Part shown: one piece after another, positions 36,122 to 45,874 of the stretch | Numbering within the stretch: the first letter of the stretch is position 1 | Layout of the letters: each line of letters begins with the position of its first letter | Assembly (NCBI RefSeq): GCF_019711315.1 | Contig: NZ_CP081294.1 | Coordinates: forward strand, 2,542,001 to 2,606,000 | Direction of reading: 5' to 3' | Origin: Qipengyuania gelatinilytica | GTDB lineage: Bacteria; Pseudomonadota; Alphaproteobacteria; Sphingomonadales; Sphingomonadaceae | DNA length: 64,000 bases | Made by a program: the position numbers and the translations under genes | The notes under the pieces: model-generated | Databases searched by the model: none | What the model was told of the DNA's origin: nothing | Seen by the model: only the letters and a program-made list of their open reading frames with translations

Positions 36122-37312
36122 TCAGGATGCGAAATTTTCCAGTTGGCGGCTGTGCTGGCCGTGGCTGTCGCGTGACGCCCGTTGTAATTCGTCCTCGGCG
36201 GCCGAGCGGGCCTGCGGGGCGAACTCCTTCCCCAGCGCGCGATAGGCATCTGCCAGGGCTGCAATCGGATCCTCGTTGAGCGTCTCGAAATGCACGGTCG
36301 CCGCAACGGCTCCGGGATTGGCCGAAAAAGCGGAGATCCGCCAGGCCCGCAAATCCATCTTTCGGCGCCATTCCGCTTCCAGGGCCGCGATATCGGCGAG
36401 ATCGCTCTGGAAAGCCATCTGGCTCGCAACCATCGACACGCTGCTGGCAAGCACGCTTTCGCTGTCGCGCTCGCACGCGATCACGCGGGCTTGGGGCAGT
36501 GCGGCAGTCAGGGCAGGCATGTCTTCGGCGAATTGCGGGCATTTGAGCACCCGTGGCCGGTCGGCGTTGCCCATGCTCGCCGCATCGGTGCGCAGGATAC
36601 GGGCGAACTCGCGATAAATGGGCGCCGCATCGCGCGCCTCGCTGAAAGCGACGAACGAGGGTATGCGCCATTGCGCTTCGAAAGCGGCGGGCGACAGCGC
36701 GGCTGCAAGCCAGCCGATTTCCTCGTCGGCTCGGGTCGCGCCGAAGGGATGCATCGCTTCGAGCCACGGATTGACCGCATGCGCGATGGCAAGGGCTGCC
36801 CGGGCCTTTACCGGCCTGAGATCGGGCGATGCCGGGATCGGGTCCTGGCTGTTGCAGAAACGCGTGCCGCAAAAGCGCGGGTCGGCTGCGAGCAGGCGCT
36901 GGACGCGGGTTGTCCCGCTTCGCATCTGGCCGAGTACGACGATGGGCGGCGCGATTTCCGTCTGGGCGAGTTCAGGCTGCTCGCGCCACAGCTTGCCGAG
37001 CGCATGGCGCTTGCGGATTGCGGAGGTGATCTGCCCATAGGCCATCGTGTGACCGAGCGCGTTGAGCTGGGCCTCTTCGCGAAGCGACCGGCACAACACC
37101 TCGAGCCTCAGCCTGAAGTCGGCAACGTCTTCCTCGTCGCGGATGGATGTCTCGTCTTGGCTCTCATAGCCGCGACTGCCGATGCTCCAGAGGTATTCGG
37201 GATCGAATTCCGGCTTGTCTTGCCAGCCTTTCTCCCAGACCGTCTCGAGCAGGCTGTCCAGCCAGCTTGCAAAGCGCGAGCGGGTGAATGGGTGGGGGCG
37301 CGCAGGGTTCAT
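36122..37312 (-). CDS. Sulfotransferase family protein
   Basis: A 396-residue cytoplasmic protein. The 5'-phosphosulfate-binding motif is VVLGQMRSGTTRVQRLLAADP near residue 130, and the 3'-phosphate-binding region near NADRPRVLKCPQFAEDMPAL. It belongs to the PAPS-dependent sulfotransferase superfamily and resembles proteins found in many sphingomonads; the acceptor is unknown. It ends the leftward group that begins with purM-purN and overlaps the small membrane gene upstream by four bases. Confidence 0.85.
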   Translation of the reverse strand: MNPARPHPFTRSRFASWLDSLLETVWEKGWQDKPEFDPEYLWSIGSRGYESQDETSIRDEEDVADFRLRLEVLCRSLREEAQLNALGHTMAYGQITSAIRKRHALGKLWREQPELAQTEIAPPIVVLGQMRSGTTRVQRLLAADPRFCGTRFCNSQDPIPASPDLRPVKARAALAIAHAVNPWLEAMHPFGATRADEEIGWLAAALSPAAFEAQWRIPSFVAFSEARDAAPIYREFARILRTDAASMGNADRPRVLKCPQFAEDMPALTAALPQARVIACERDSESVLASSVSMVASQMAFQSDLADIAALEAEWRRKMDLRAWRISAFSANPGAVAATVHFETLNEDPIAALADAYRALGKEFAPQARSAAEDELQRASRDSHGQHSRQLENFAS

Positions 37313-37515
37313 TCGCGCGGCGTTTTCCAGCGCGCGTAGAGCACTTCGGCGAGCTTGCGCAGGAGATGCGCACCGATGAGTACCCCGGCTGTGATGAGCA
37401 CCGCGTCGAGCGCGTCGACCTGCTCGGTCTGCCAGCTGTCATCCTTGTCGAAAGCGATCATTGCAAAGGCGATGATCGCCAGCAGGAAGAAGATGTAAGG
37501 TGTCAGGCGGCGCAT
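37309..37515 (-). CDS. Small membrane protein
   Basis: A 68-residue protein starting [28 protein letters not shown], with two hydrophobic helices (about residues 6-22 and 36-52) and a basic end (LYARWKTPRE). Overlaps of four bases tie it to the PurN fusion gene upstream and to the sulfotransferase downstream. No family recognised; an inner-membrane protein of unknown role. Confidence 0.75.
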   Translation of the reverse strand: MRRLTPYIFFLLAIIAFAMIAFDKDDSWQTEQVDALDAVLITAGVLIGAHLLRKLAEVLYARWKTPRE

Positions 37516-38480
37516 CAGAACTGGTCCGCCGCATCGTGCAGCTTGGCCGCGCTCTTGGGTGCAACGCTGCGCCAGCTGCGTTCCAGCCAGTCGGCAACGT
37601 GGTCCCAATCGAGGCCCGGCCGGTTGAGGATCACGCCGATCCATCCGCTTGCACCGTAATAGGCGGGTTTGAAATAGGCTTGCGGCTGCGCTTCGACGAG
37701 GTCGAGCAATTCGTCCATGCTGCCCGTCTTGACGAGGACGGCCACGTGCTCGGTGCCATGATGCTGGTCGTTGAAATAGGCAAAATACTTGCCCGATTTT
37801 TCGCTACCGGCGCGCCAGCCGGGCGAGCCGTGGCTCTCGCGTTCATGCGTCTGGGGCAGGGCGAGCGCAAGCTCCCGGACCTTGCCGAGCAGGAAGTCTG
37901 GATCGTTTTCGCGGCCCACATACTCGCTGACAACGCGCGGATAGAGCTGATGCTCCGCAAATCTTACGCGTTCGGCCAGCGTGTCCGCGGTTTCGCTCTC
38001 GCGGATCGAGACTTTCATCTGGCCAAGGACTTGTCCGGCGTCGAGTTCCGGCGTCACCAGGTGAACCGATACGCCGCCATGGCTGTCGCCCGCATCGATG
38101 GCGCGCTGGTGAGTGTCGAGCCCGGGATATTTCGGCAGCAGGGATGGGTGGATGTTGAGCATCCGGCCTTCCCAGCGCGTCGCAAACCCATCGGTCAGGA
38201 TCCGCATGTAGCCGGCCAGAACGATGTAATCGGCCCCCGCATCGCGCGCGGCCTGTTCCATCGCCTCGTCATGCTGTTCGCGCGGCATGCCCTTGTGCGA
38301 AAGCGCGAAGGTGGAAATGCCCTCGCCAGACGCCAGTGCCAGCCCTTCGGCTTCGGGATCGTTGGCGGCCACCAGCACCACTTCATAGGCGGCCCCGGGC
38401 AGGAACGAGGCGTAAAGCAACGCGGCCATGTTGCTGCCGCGTCCGGAAATGAAAATCGCGACTTTGGCCTTGTTAGCCAA
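37515..38480 (-). CDS. purN: Phosphoribosylglycinamide formyltransferase PurN fused to a YjbR/MmcQ domain
   Basis: A 321-residue protein. Residues about 1-195 are PurN: GRGSNM near the start, [16 protein letters not shown] with the catalytic Asn/His, and [11 protein letters not shown] with the Asp. The remaining 120 residues continue without a stop as a YjbR/MmcQ-like domain ([40 protein letters not shown]). PurN itself transfers a formyl group in purine synthesis; the added domain's role is unknown. The TTG at 38480 starts (M)[14 protein letters not shown] and overlaps the purM stop by eight bases. Confidence 0.88.
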   Translation of the reverse strand: MANKAKVAIFISGRGSNMAALLYASFLPGAAYEVVLVAANDPEAEGLALASGEGISTFALSHKGMPREQHDEAMEQAARDAGADYIVLAGYMRILTDGFATRWEGRMLNIHPSLLPKYPGLDTHQRAIDAGDSHGGVSVHLVTPELDAGQVLGQMKVSIRESETADTLAERVRFAEHQLYPRVVSEYVGRENDPDFLLGKVRELALALPQTHERESHGSPGWRAGSEKSGKYFAYFNDQHHGTEHVAVLVKTGSMDELLDLVEAQPQAYFKPAYYGASGWIGVILNRPGLDWDHVADWLERSWRSVAPKSAAKLHDAADQF

Positions 38481-39570
38481 GGTGCACTGCCTCCCAGTCT
38501 TCCCTGGCCGACCAGGTACCCTGCGAACCGCGGACCGTGCAGCCCTTGTCGCCCTCGACGATCTGGCCAACCGCGAGGACCTGCTCGCCGGCGTCTTCCA
38601 GACGGCTGCGCACCAGTTCGACCTTGGACGGTTCGACTGCGAGCACCATGCCGACACCGCAATTGAATGTGCGCGCCATTTCGCCCGGCTCGATATTGCC
38701 CTGCGCCTGCAGGAAGGCCATCAGCCCGGGCTGCTCCCAGCTGTCGGCATCGACTTCGGCATGCGCGCCCTGCGGAAGGACACGCGGGATATTCTCGAGC
38801 AAGCCGCCGCCGGTAATATGCGCCATCGCGTCGATCAGCCCGTCGCGAACGAGCGGCAGCAGCGTCTTCACATAGATGCGGGTGGGTTCGAGCAGCGTCT
38901 CCACCAGCAGGCGGTCCTGATCGAACAGCGCGGGGCGGTCGAGCTTCCAGCCCTTGTCTTCAGCCAAGCGCCGTACCAGCGAGAAGCCGTTCGAATGCAC
39001 GCCCGAACTGGCCAGGCCGAGCAGGACATGGCCCGGAGCGACGCGCTCTCCGGTCAGCTGTTCGCCGCGTTCGACTGCACCGACGCAGAAGCCTGCAAGG
39101 TCGTAGTCGCCGCTGGCATACATGCCGGGCATTTCCGCGGTCTCGCCGCCGATCAGCGCGCAGCCTGCCTGCTTGCAGCCTTCGGCGATGCCCACGATCA
39201 CGCGTTCGGCAACACCGTTCTCCAATTTTCCGGTCGCGAAATAGTCGAGGAAGAACAGCGGTTCCGCGCCCTGGACGATCAGGTCGTTCACGCACATGGC
39301 GACAAGGTCGATGCCGACATGGTCGTGCCGGTCGGTGTCGATGGCGAGCTTGAGCTTCGTGCCCACGCCGTCATTGCCCGCCACCAGCAGCGGGTCCTTG
39401 TAGCCCGCTGCCTTGGGATCGAAGAAGCCGCCAAAGCCCCCGATTTCGCCGTCGGCGCCGGGGCGCATGGTGGACTTTACCAGCGGTCCGATCGCTTTGA
39501 CGAGGGCATTGCCCGCGTCGATCGAAACTCCGGCCTGTTCGTAGGTATAGGAAGGCGTGTCGCTGCTCAT
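38473..39570 (-). CDS. purM: Phosphoribosylformylglycinamidine cyclo-ligase PurM
   Basis: A 365-residue enzyme. The ATG at 39570 follows GGGGGCAAAC and starts [20 protein letters not shown], the usual N-terminus. [36 protein letters not shown] and the late [14 protein letters not shown] are conserved ATP/substrate-binding motifs. It closes the imidazole ring of aminoimidazole ribonucleotide in de novo purine synthesis. It is the first gene of purM-purN and divergent from the DUF2066-like gene, an arrangement shared with gammaproteobacteria. Confidence 0.96.
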   Translation of the reverse strand: MSSDTPSYTYEQAGVSIDAGNALVKAIGPLVKSTMRPGADGEIGGFGGFFDPKAAGYKDPLLVAGNDGVGTKLKLAIDTDRHDHVGIDLVAMCVNDLIVQGAEPLFFLDYFATGKLENGVAERVIVGIAEGCKQAGCALIGGETAEMPGMYASGDYDLAGFCVGAVERGEQLTGERVAPGHVLLGLASSGVHSNGFSLVRRLAEDKGWKLDRPALFDQDRLLVETLLEPTRIYVKTLLPLVRDGLIDAMAHITGGGLLENIPRVLPQGAHAEVDADSWEQPGLMAFLQAQGNIEPGEMARTFNCGVGMVLAVEPSKVELVRSRLEDAGEQVLAVGQIVEGDKGCTVRGSQGTWSAREDWEAVHLG

Positions 39571-39661
39571 GTTTGCCCCCTTGCGCATTCCGGCCGGAAT
39601 TTCCAGCAAATGCGCTTGGATTTCCGGAACCGATTGGGCAAAAGGCCCGCCTGAATAGCCC

Positions 39662-40933
39662 ATGCGGACATATTTTTCCCTTCCCCGGCGCGCCCGTTAC
39701 GCCCTGATCGCTTCCGGCATCGCGCTGGCAGGCGGGGCCGGCTGGCTTGCGCAGGCACAGGTCGGCGGCCAGCGCGGCATCGCCGCAGTGGCCGCTTCGC
39801 GCGACATCCAGGTCAGCGACATCGAGGTCGACGTGCGCGGCGACACCGGCGTCGAAGCCCGCGAAAAGGCCTGGAAGGAAGCGCAGGTCAAGGCGTGGGA
39901 GAAGCTGGACGGCCCGAATCTCTCCGATTCGCAGATCTACGGCATGGTCTCGGCAATCGTGGTTCAGCGCGAACGGCTCGGCCCCAAGCGCTACATCGCG
40001 ACGCTGGGTGTGATTTTCGATCGCCAGAAGGCCAATTCCTATCTCGGCGACGACGGCATGTCGCGGCGCAGCGCCCCGATGCTGCTGCTGCCGGTCACCA
40101 TGTCGGGCGGGACGCAGCTCATCTATGAGCAGCGCAATCCGTGGCAGCGCGCATGGGCAGAATTCCAGGCCGGGCAGAGCAGCGTGAATTACGTGCGCCC
40201 CAGCGGTGCGGGCGGCGAATCGCTGCTGCTGACTTACGGCCAGACAAACCGCCGCAGCCGCGTGTGGTGGCGTGACATCCTCGATTCCTTCGGTGCCGCC
40301 GATGTCCTCATCCCGATTGCCAGCCTGCGCTATTCCTATCCCGGCGGGCCGATCGAAGGCACTTTCACGGCGCGCCACGGGCCGGACAATGCATATCTCG
40401 ACAGTTTCACCATGCGCGCGGAAAGCCCCGAGCAGTTGCCTGCAATGCTCGAACAGGCCGTCCGTCGTTTCGACGCCGTCTTCCAGGTCGCGCTGGCCGA
40501 TGGCACGATCAAACCCGATCCGACGCTCAACGTGAAAACGGGCGACCTCAATCCCGAGATCGCTCGCCTTGTCGAACTGGGCCGGCGCCTCAAGGCACAG
40601 GACGAGGCATTGGCGCAGGTCGCATCGCAGCCGACCGAGGCCAGCGGTGGAGCAATCAGTGCCGCACCGATCAATACGCCGCCGCCCGAAGGCTCGGTTG
40701 CGCTCTACACCGTCCAGTTCCAGACACCCGACGCGTCCAGCTTCGGTAGTGTGCTTGCAGCCGTCCGGGGCACGCCCGGCGTCCGCTCGACCGGTGTGCG
40801 CAGCACCGCGATCGGCGGGACCTCGGTCATGACGGTCAGCTATTCCGGCTCGATCGCCCAGCTCGCTGAGGCATTGCGCGGGCAGGGCTTCACCGTTCAG
40901 CAGGGAGCGACGGCGCTCTTGATCAGCCGCTGA
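39662..40933 (+). CDS. DUF2066-like exported protein between purM and hdaA
   Basis: A 423-residue protein with an N-terminal signal/anchor (residues 12-32). The following region [34 protein letters not shown] and [23 protein letters not shown] resembles DUF2066, a periplasmic domain of unknown function that in gammaproteobacteria sits between purM and hda, just as here. The C-terminal part (residues 300-423, with [19 protein letters not shown]) is a separate domain with no recognisable motif. The family assignment is by synteny and partial likeness and not certain. Confidence 0.68.
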   Translation: MRTYFSLPRRARYALIASGIALAGGAGWLAQAQVGGQRGIAAVAASRDIQVSDIEVDVRGDTGVEAREKAWKEAQVKAWEKLDGPNLSDSQIYGMVSAIVVQRERLGPKRYIATLGVIFDRQKANSYLGDDGMSRRSAPMLLLPVTMSGGTQLIYEQRNPWQRAWAEFQAGQSSVNYVRPSGAGGESLLLTYGQTNRRSRVWWRDILDSFGAADVLIPIASLRYSYPGGPIEGTFTARHGPDNAYLDSFTMRAESPEQLPAMLEQAVRRFDAVFQVALADGTIKPDPTLNVKTGDLNPEIARLVELGRRLKAQDEALAQVASQPTEASGGAISAAPINTPPPEGSVALYTVQFQTPDASSFGSVLAAVRGTPGVRSTGVRSTAIGGTSVMTVSYSGSIAQLAEALRGQGFTVQQGATALLISR

Positions 40934-40952
40934 TCGCGCAGACGGTGCCTGC

Positions 40953-41564
40953 ATGAGCCAGATCGCGCTTCCGCTTACGCATTCCGGTTCCGACGGGCCC
41001 GACAGCATCATCATCGGCGAAAGCAACCGGGCCGTGGCAGAGGCGATGGCCGCATCGCAGGACTGGCCCTTCGGGACCGCGATCCTCGCGGCACCGCCGC
41101 GTTCGGGCAAATCGCTCTTCGCACGCTGGTTTGCCTCGCACACCGGGGGCGGGGCGATCGACGATGCCGATACCAAGGACGAAACCGAGATATTCCACGC
41201 CTGGAACCGCGCGCGCGAGGACGGCTATCCGCTCTTGCTGACGATCGATGCGAAAGGCTGGGACATCGAACTGCCCGACCTGCGCAGTCGTATGGGAGCT
41301 GCTCTCCAGCTCGAAATCGCCCCTCTGGATGACGATACGGCGGCACAGCTCATGCTGAGCCATGCTGCCCAGCGGGGGCTCGCGCTGGGTGAAGGGGCGC
41401 CCGCCTATCTCGTGCCCCGCATGGAGCGTAGCTATGCCGCGATCGAGCGGATCGTGGCGGAAATCGACCGGCTCAGCCTTGAACGAAAGGTACCTGCCAC
41501 CATGTCGATCTGGCGCGATGCGCTCGACGCGGTTCAGGGGCCGGAGCAGGCCCGCTTGCTTTGA
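40953..41564 (+). CDS. hdaA: DnaA-like regulatory inactivator HdaA
   Basis: A 203-residue DnaA-like protein. The N-terminus MSQIALPLTHSG holds the QxxLPL beta-clamp-binding motif. Walker A is AAPPRSGKSLFARWFA, and the sensor-2-like end is SYAAIERIVAEIDRLSLERK. HdaA, with the sliding clamp, stimulates ATP hydrolysis by DnaA to stop re-initiation. It is downstream of the DUF2066-like gene by 19 bases. Confidence 0.9.
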   Translation: MSQIALPLTHSGSDGPDSIIIGESNRAVAEAMAASQDWPFGTAILAAPPRSGKSLFARWFASHTGGGAIDDADTKDETEIFHAWNRAREDGYPLLLTIDAKGWDIELPDLRSRMGAALQLEIAPLDDDTAAQLMLSHAAQRGLALGEGAPAYLVPRMERSYAAIERIVAEIDRLSLERKVPATMSIWRDALDAVQGPEQARLL

Positions 41565-41591
41565 ATGCACTAAAATGGAAGGATTGAGGCC

Positions 41592-42293
41592 ATGTTGGAA
41601 CGGCTGATCGCCTATCTGGACTCGATCAAGGCCCGCGATCCTGCACCGCGCAGCCGCTGGGAAGTGCTGCTTTATCCGGGTGTCTGGGCGCTGGCCTATC
41701 ACCGCGCCGCACACTGGCTGTTCGAAGCCGAACTGTTCTTCCTTGCCCGCCTGATCAACCACTGGAGCCGCATGGTGACCGGGATCGATATCCATCCCGG
41801 CGCCAAGATCGGCCGCAATTTCTTCATCGACCACGGCTTCACCGTCATCGGCGAAACCGCCGAGATCGGCAATAACGTCACTATCTACCAGTGCGTGACG
41901 CTGGGCGGCACCAACCCGACCAATGGCAAGGGCGGCAAGCGCCACCCGACGATCGAAGACGATGTGATCATCGGTTCGGGCGCGCAGGTCATCGGTCCGA
42001 TCACGGTCGGCAGGCGTGCGCGTATCGGTGCAAATGCCGTTGTCACCGACGAGGTGCCGGAAGGCGCGACGATGATCGGCCTCAAGGCGCGCAGCACGCT
42101 GGTGCCGGCGGAAGAGTGGATGAAGGAATTCATGCCCTACGGCACGCCCTGCGACGATCCGTGCGAGGAAGCGCGCGAGGTCGGCCGCGACTGCATCGAG
42201 AAGCTCGAAGGAGAATTGAAGTCGCTGCGTAACGAGATCGCCGAACTGCGCGCCGCCGCCGAACCCAGCCAACGAAGCGGTACCGACGACTGA
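41592..42293 (+). CDS. cysE: Serine O-acetyltransferase
   Basis: A 233-residue enzyme of the short CysE/EpsC type. The left-handed beta-helix is visible as hexapeptide-rich stretches (GIDIHPGAKIGRNFFIDHGFTVIGETAEIG, GGTNPTNGKGGKRHPTIEDDVIIGSG); the catalytic His-Asp sits near FIDHGF. It forms O-acetylserine, the precursor for cysteine. The C-terminal coiled tail (EARE...CIEKLEGELKSLRNEIAELR) may mediate assembly or cysteine synthase binding. Its stop overlaps the DUF2794 start by one base. Confidence 0.93.
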   Translation: MLERLIAYLDSIKARDPAPRSRWEVLLYPGVWALAYHRAAHWLFEAELFFLARLINHWSRMVTGIDIHPGAKIGRNFFIDHGFTVIGETAEIGNNVTIYQCVTLGGTNPTNGKGGKRHPTIEDDVIIGSGAQVIGPITVGRRARIGANAVVTDEVPEGATMIGLKARSTLVPAEEWMKEFMPYGTPCDDPCEEAREVGRDCIEKLEGELKSLRNEIAELRAAAEPSQRSGTDD

Positions 42294-42643
42294 TGAATTT
42301 CGGCAGCGCGAAGGTCGTATCCTTTCCCGGACGCAAGCCCGACCAGATCGGTTTCACGCGCGAGGAACTTACCCGCATTCTCGACGTGTACGGTCGCATG
42401 GTCGCTGCCGGGCAATGGCGCGACTACGCGATGGATTTCACCAAGGATGCGGCCACCTTTGCGGCCTTCGTGCGCCATGCAGAACGCCCGCAGGCGCGGA
42501 TCGAGAAGCGTCCGTCGCTACGCGGAAAGCAGGGCATGTGGACCCTGTTCGGAGAGCACGGCCAGATCCTCAAGCGCGGTCACGAGCTGCCGGGCGTGGT
42601 TGCCCCTATCGAACGGCGGCTCATGAAGGCTGTCGAGGACTGA
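42293..42643 (+). CDS. DUF2794 protein
   Basis: A 116-residue alphaproteobacterial protein. GFTREELTRILDVYGRMVAAGQWRDYAMDF, CAFVRHAE-type (AAFVRHAERPQARIEKRPSLRGKQGMW) and LFGEHGQILKRGHELPGV are the DUF2794 signature. Function unknown. It overlaps the cysE stop and is followed by a terminator. Confidence 0.9.
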   Translation: MNFGSAKVVSFPGRKPDQIGFTREELTRILDVYGRMVAAGQWRDYAMDFTKDAATFAAFVRHAERPQARIEKRPSLRGKQGMWTLFGEHGQILKRGHELPGVVAPIERRLMKAVED

Positions 42644-42654
42644 GCCCAAAAGAA

Positions 42655-42680
42655 AAGGCCCGCACCGCGGTGCGAGCCTT
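42655..42680. terminator. Bidirectional terminator between DUF2794 and the DUF2157-like gene
   Basis: AAGGC-c-CGCAC-CGCG-GTGCG-a-GCCTT forms a 10-bp stem with one internal mismatch pair. On the minus strand it is followed by TTTTCTTTT, so it best ends the leftward membrane-protein gene, and it can also end the cysE-DUF2794 transcript. Confidence 0.82.
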
Positions 42681-42704
42681 CTCCGATTATCATAGTGCGA
42701 TCTG

Positions 42705-43844
42705 TCAGGCGGTGGCCGGAAGCCGTGCCTGCATCTCACCCGGCAGCCCCTTCACCACTGCGGCGCGGATCGGCGTCCACAGCGCGCTCAGCGAGAGCAG
42801 GGCGGAACCGATGACCAGTGCGGTCAGGGCGAAGGTCAGCTCGACCGCGCCGAATTCGCGGAAGAGGTAGGCCAGCGCGATCAGCACGTAGGCAAGCGCC
42901 GATACCAGCAGCGCACGGCGGTCGATCGCCAGCGCGATCAGGCCGAATGCGATGTAGACCGCAAGCACGGCCACTGCGGCGCCTGCACCGATATTGTCGC
43001 CATCGGTCACGCCCAGCAGCGCGAAGATCGGGTGTGCGATCATCGGGGCAGCGAGCAGGTGCAGCCAGAAGGCCACGTCGCTGCGACGCGTCTCGCGGCG
43101 CGGGTCGCTCATGTCCCAGCGCATGGCGAAGGCGAAGATCACCAGGCCGGCGACGAAGACGAGGCTGAGGATCACGGTCTCGATGTTCGAGGCATTGGGT
43201 CCGATAATCGCGACCAGCAGCAGTACTGCGGTTGCGGCGATCGCGCCGGTGCCTGCCGCGATGGTGATCGGCACCATGAAGCGGCGCCAGTGGAGCCAAG
43301 CAGCTCCTGCAGTGATCAGTGCGGAAACTGCCAGCAATGAGAAGCCGAGAGCTTCCTGCTCGTCACCCTGGGGGATGAGCCAGCCCATGATCGCGCCGGT
43401 AAGCGTCGCCATGACCCCGCCGACGAAGGCGAGCAGGAGGATGATGCTGGGCAGTGCCATACGGCGCTTGCGAGTGAAGAACTCGGCGAGGAACCATGCC
43501 GTGCCGGCAACGAAGAGCGCAGCGAGCGACAGGGCGACACCTTCCGCCATCATGCGCTGTGTGTGAGTCTCCATCCACCAGTTTTCGCCCACATCGGGCG
43601 TCCACTGGGGAACGGGATAGATTGCGCCTGCAAGTGCTTGTCCGATTGCCCCCATCGCGACGAGCATGATGACCACGCCGATCGAGACGAAAATGTCGTT
43701 GAAGCCGGTGATGAGCCGGAAATGCTCGGCATCGGCGGGTAGTGCATCGCGCTGCGCGGCAGTGTGCGCGCGCAGGGCATCCGCAGCTTCGGCGCTGATT
43801 ACGCCTGCCGCTACGGCTGAATTCAGGTCTTCCTGGCTATACAT
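42705..43844 (-). CDS. DUF2157-like polytopic membrane protein
   Basis: A 379-residue protein. The N-terminus MYSQEDLNSAVAAGVISAEAADALRAH is a short helical domain, followed by a FNDIFVSIGVVIML segment and about ten transmembrane helices. The layout (helical start then membrane bundle) is that of DUF2157-type membrane proteins. No catalytic motif. Its function is unknown. It stands alone with its own terminator. Confidence 0.72.
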   Translation of the reverse strand: MYSQEDLNSAVAAGVISAEAADALRAHTAAQRDALPADAEHFRLITGFNDIFVSIGVVIMLVAMGAIGQALAGAIYPVPQWTPDVGENWWMETHTQRMMAEGVALSLAALFVAGTAWFLAEFFTRKRRMALPSIILLLAFVGGVMATLTGAIMGWLIPQGDEQEALGFSLLAVSALITAGAAWLHWRRFMVPITIAAGTGAIAATAVLLLVAIIGPNASNIETVILSLVFVAGLVIFAFAMRWDMSDPRRETRRSDVAFWLHLLAAPMIAHPIFALLGVTDGDNIGAGAAVAVLAVYIAFGLIALAIDRRALLVSALAYVLIALAYLFREFGAVELTFALTALVIGSALLSLSALWTPIRAAVVKGLPGEMQARLPATA

Positions 43845-43908
43845 GCCAATCTCTCCCCATTGAAGAATAAGCGGGTCATACGCCTACTGTATTAATACGT
43901 CAATACGC

Positions 43909-44742
43909 CTAGCTTTGACCGATGATGTTGACCGTCGGTCGCGACGGCGCTTCTGCCTCGATCACCCGTGGCTCGATCTGCGGCAGGATTTCCATCTGCG
44001 CCTGCGTGATCTTGCGCGTCAGATTGGCAAACAGATAGGCCGAGCCGAGCAGCAGGACGATTGCAAAGCTCAGGATCACAAACTCCATCCAGATCGGCGT
44101 CATGATGATGAGGTTGGTCGCCGCATCGAGCGCGAATTTCACGATCATCGCGCTCAGGATCAGCAATCCGACGATCACCGATGTCCACCATGCGGTGACG
44201 TTTTCTACGGTCGAATGGGCGAAATCGTCTCCCTCTCCCTCGCTGCGATTGTAGAGTTCGCGCATGGCTTCGAACGGAAGCATGAGGTTTGCGAGCGGGA
44301 TGAGATAGGAGGCGATAGCGCGTCCCGGCCCGTATTTCGCCTTGATCCCGACATCGCGCAGATTGGCATGTGCGCGCCACACCCACAGCATCGCGGCGAT
44401 GAGGAAGGCGAGGGTCGATGCCAGAAGCACAAAGAAGGTGATCACCCCGGGCGCATCTGGCTCCAGGCTTTCATCCGAGGGGAGGAAGCGTCCCTCGAGG
44501 AAGAAGGCGCTGCTCGAGCGGTTATACCTTGCCTGCAGCTCGCGATACTGACGTTGGTATCCGTAGTAGTTCGAGGGCTGGCCGATCATCGCCTCGACTT
44601 CGGCGATCCGTTCGTATTCCTGCTTCACCGCAATCCCGCCCAGTCCGAGCTGGACGAGGCCGGCGATTATGACGACGAAAGACAAGATCGTAACAACGAA
44701 CGACGTCTTGCGCAGCATGCGCAAGTTCTTGTCGAGATCCAT
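43909..44742 (-). CDS. DUF4328-like membrane protein
   Basis: A 277-residue protein. An N-terminal TM helix (MDLDKNLRMLRKTSFVVTILSFVVI) is followed by a soluble loop of about 60 residues with Tyr/Arg/Gln, then four TM helices. The region HANLRDVGIKAKYGPGRAIASYLIPLANLMLPFEAMRELYN matches the DUF4328 pattern of a basic helix, G-x-G, and a proline-rich TM start. No function is known. Confidence 0.78.
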   Translation of the reverse strand: MDLDKNLRMLRKTSFVVTILSFVVIIAGLVQLGLGGIAVKQEYERIAEVEAMIGQPSNYYGYQRQYRELQARYNRSSSAFFLEGRFLPSDESLEPDAPGVITFFVLLASTLAFLIAAMLWVWRAHANLRDVGIKAKYGPGRAIASYLIPLANLMLPFEAMRELYNRSEGEGDDFAHSTVENVTAWWTSVIVGLLILSAMIVKFALDAATNLIIMTPIWMEFVILSFAIVLLLGSAYLFANLTRKITQAQMEILPQIEPRVIEAEAPSRPTVNIIGQS

Positions 44743-44759
44743 GGCAACCCCCCAAAGAA

Positions 44760-44789
44760 AAACCCCGCCGCATACTGCAATGCGGCGAA
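44760..44789 (-). terminator. Rho-independent terminator of the SDR gene
   Basis: Read leftward, CGCCGCA-TTGCAGTA-TGCGGCG forms a 7-bp stem followed by GGGTTTTTC. It lies about 27 bases after the SDR stop at 44816. Confidence 0.85.
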
Positions 44790-44815
44790 GCTTTTAGCAA
44801 TCGGGGTTGTCGGTA

Positions 44816-45745
44816 TTAGCCGCGGGCGCTGCTCGGGCCGGTTCCGGTGACCCTCTGCATTGCGGTCAGGATCGCGCCCGACTGCTCGCTGCCCGACTGC
44901 GGGGCCTTGAGGTTCGAGAACTCGCTGATCTTGTCCCAGTTGGCAGCAAAGCCTTCGACGGTACGCTCGCCATCGGGCAGCCAGACGGCGTCGTTCATGA
45001 CGGTCCATGCCGAGTGATAGCCACCGGCACCAGCGCCGACGATGGCGTTGGTCGGCGCGTCTTCACTGACGAGGAAGAGCGCGGCCGGAACCACGTTCAC
45101 CGGATCGAACAGCTTGAAAGCTTCTTCAGGGAAGAGGTCTTCGGTCATGCGCGTGCCTGCAACAGGCGAGAGCGTGTTGACCTTGATGTTGTACTTTGCA
45201 CCTTCGAGCGCGAGCGTCTTGGTCAGGCCAGCAAGCCCCAGCTTGGCCGCGCCATAGTTCGCCTGACCGAAGTTGCCGAACAGGCCGGTCGAGGACGCGG
45301 TCATCATGATGCGGCCATAGGCCTGCTCGCGGAAGGTTTCCCAGCATGCCTTGGTGACGAAAGCCGAACCGGTCAGGTGGACCTTGAGGACGAACTCGAA
45401 ATCTTCCGGGCTCATCTTGGCGAAGGTCTTGTCGCGCAGGACGCCTGCGTTGTTGAGCAGGATGTGCACGCCGCCCCACTTCTGCTTGGCATCGGCGACC
45501 ATCTTTTCCATCTGGTCGTATTCGGTGACGCTGCCGCCATTCGACATCGCCTCGCCGCCCATCTTCTCGATTTCCTCGACGACCTGGAGGGCCATGTCGG
45601 AGTGGCCGGTGCCGTCGCGCGCGCCGCCGAGGTCGTTGACGACGACCTTCGCGCCGCGGCGGGCGAGTTCGAGCGCGTATTCGCGGCCCAGACCGCCGCC
45701 TGCGCCGGTGACGATGGCTACCTTGTCCTTGAAGTCGATGGTCAT
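44816..45745 (-). CDS. SDR oxidoreductase, 3-hydroxyacyl-CoA dehydrogenase-like
   Basis: A 309-residue SDR. TGAGGGLGREYALELARRGAKVVVNDLGG is the nucleotide-binding region, with NNAGVLRDKTF and the catalytic Ser and YGAAKLG. It resembles the dehydrogenase part of the eukaryotic MFE-2/HSD17B4 beta-oxidation enzyme (VVVNDLGGARDGTG-type motif). A role in fatty-acid or steroid-side-chain oxidation is inferred. It has its own terminator, and gph follows upstream in the same direction with a 130-base gap. Confidence 0.88.
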   Translation of the reverse strand: MTIDFKDKVAIVTGAGGGLGREYALELARRGAKVVVNDLGGARDGTGHSDMALQVVEEIEKMGGEAMSNGGSVTEYDQMEKMVADAKQKWGGVHILLNNAGVLRDKTFAKMSPEDFEFVLKVHLTGSAFVTKACWETFREQAYGRIMMTASSTGLFGNFGQANYGAAKLGLAGLTKTLALEGAKYNIKVNTLSPVAGTRMTEDLFPEEAFKLFDPVNVVPAALFLVSEDAPTNAIVGAGAGGYHSAWTVMNDAVWLPDGERTVEGFAANWDKISEFSNLKAPQSGSEQSGAILTAMQRVTGTGPSSARG

Positions 45746-45874
45746 GGGGGGCTCCTGCTTGGTTGTTTGTCGTTTACGTAAAGGTCAATTCAGGGCGCGG
45801 ATTGGCATTTATCACCGCCCGTTGCAACCGTATGCGCGCCGAACCGCGATGCCGTAGGGGCAGGCGGAGGGCTG

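Noticed and set aside
37515..38480. A frameshift artefact joining purN and a separate yjbR gene
   Set aside because: The frame is continuous through both domains and no internal ribosome site and start is seen before the YjbR part; I treat it as a true fusion.
39371..41176. 601-codon open frame opposite the DUF2066-like gene and purM start
   Set aside because: Antisense shadow across two confirmed genes.
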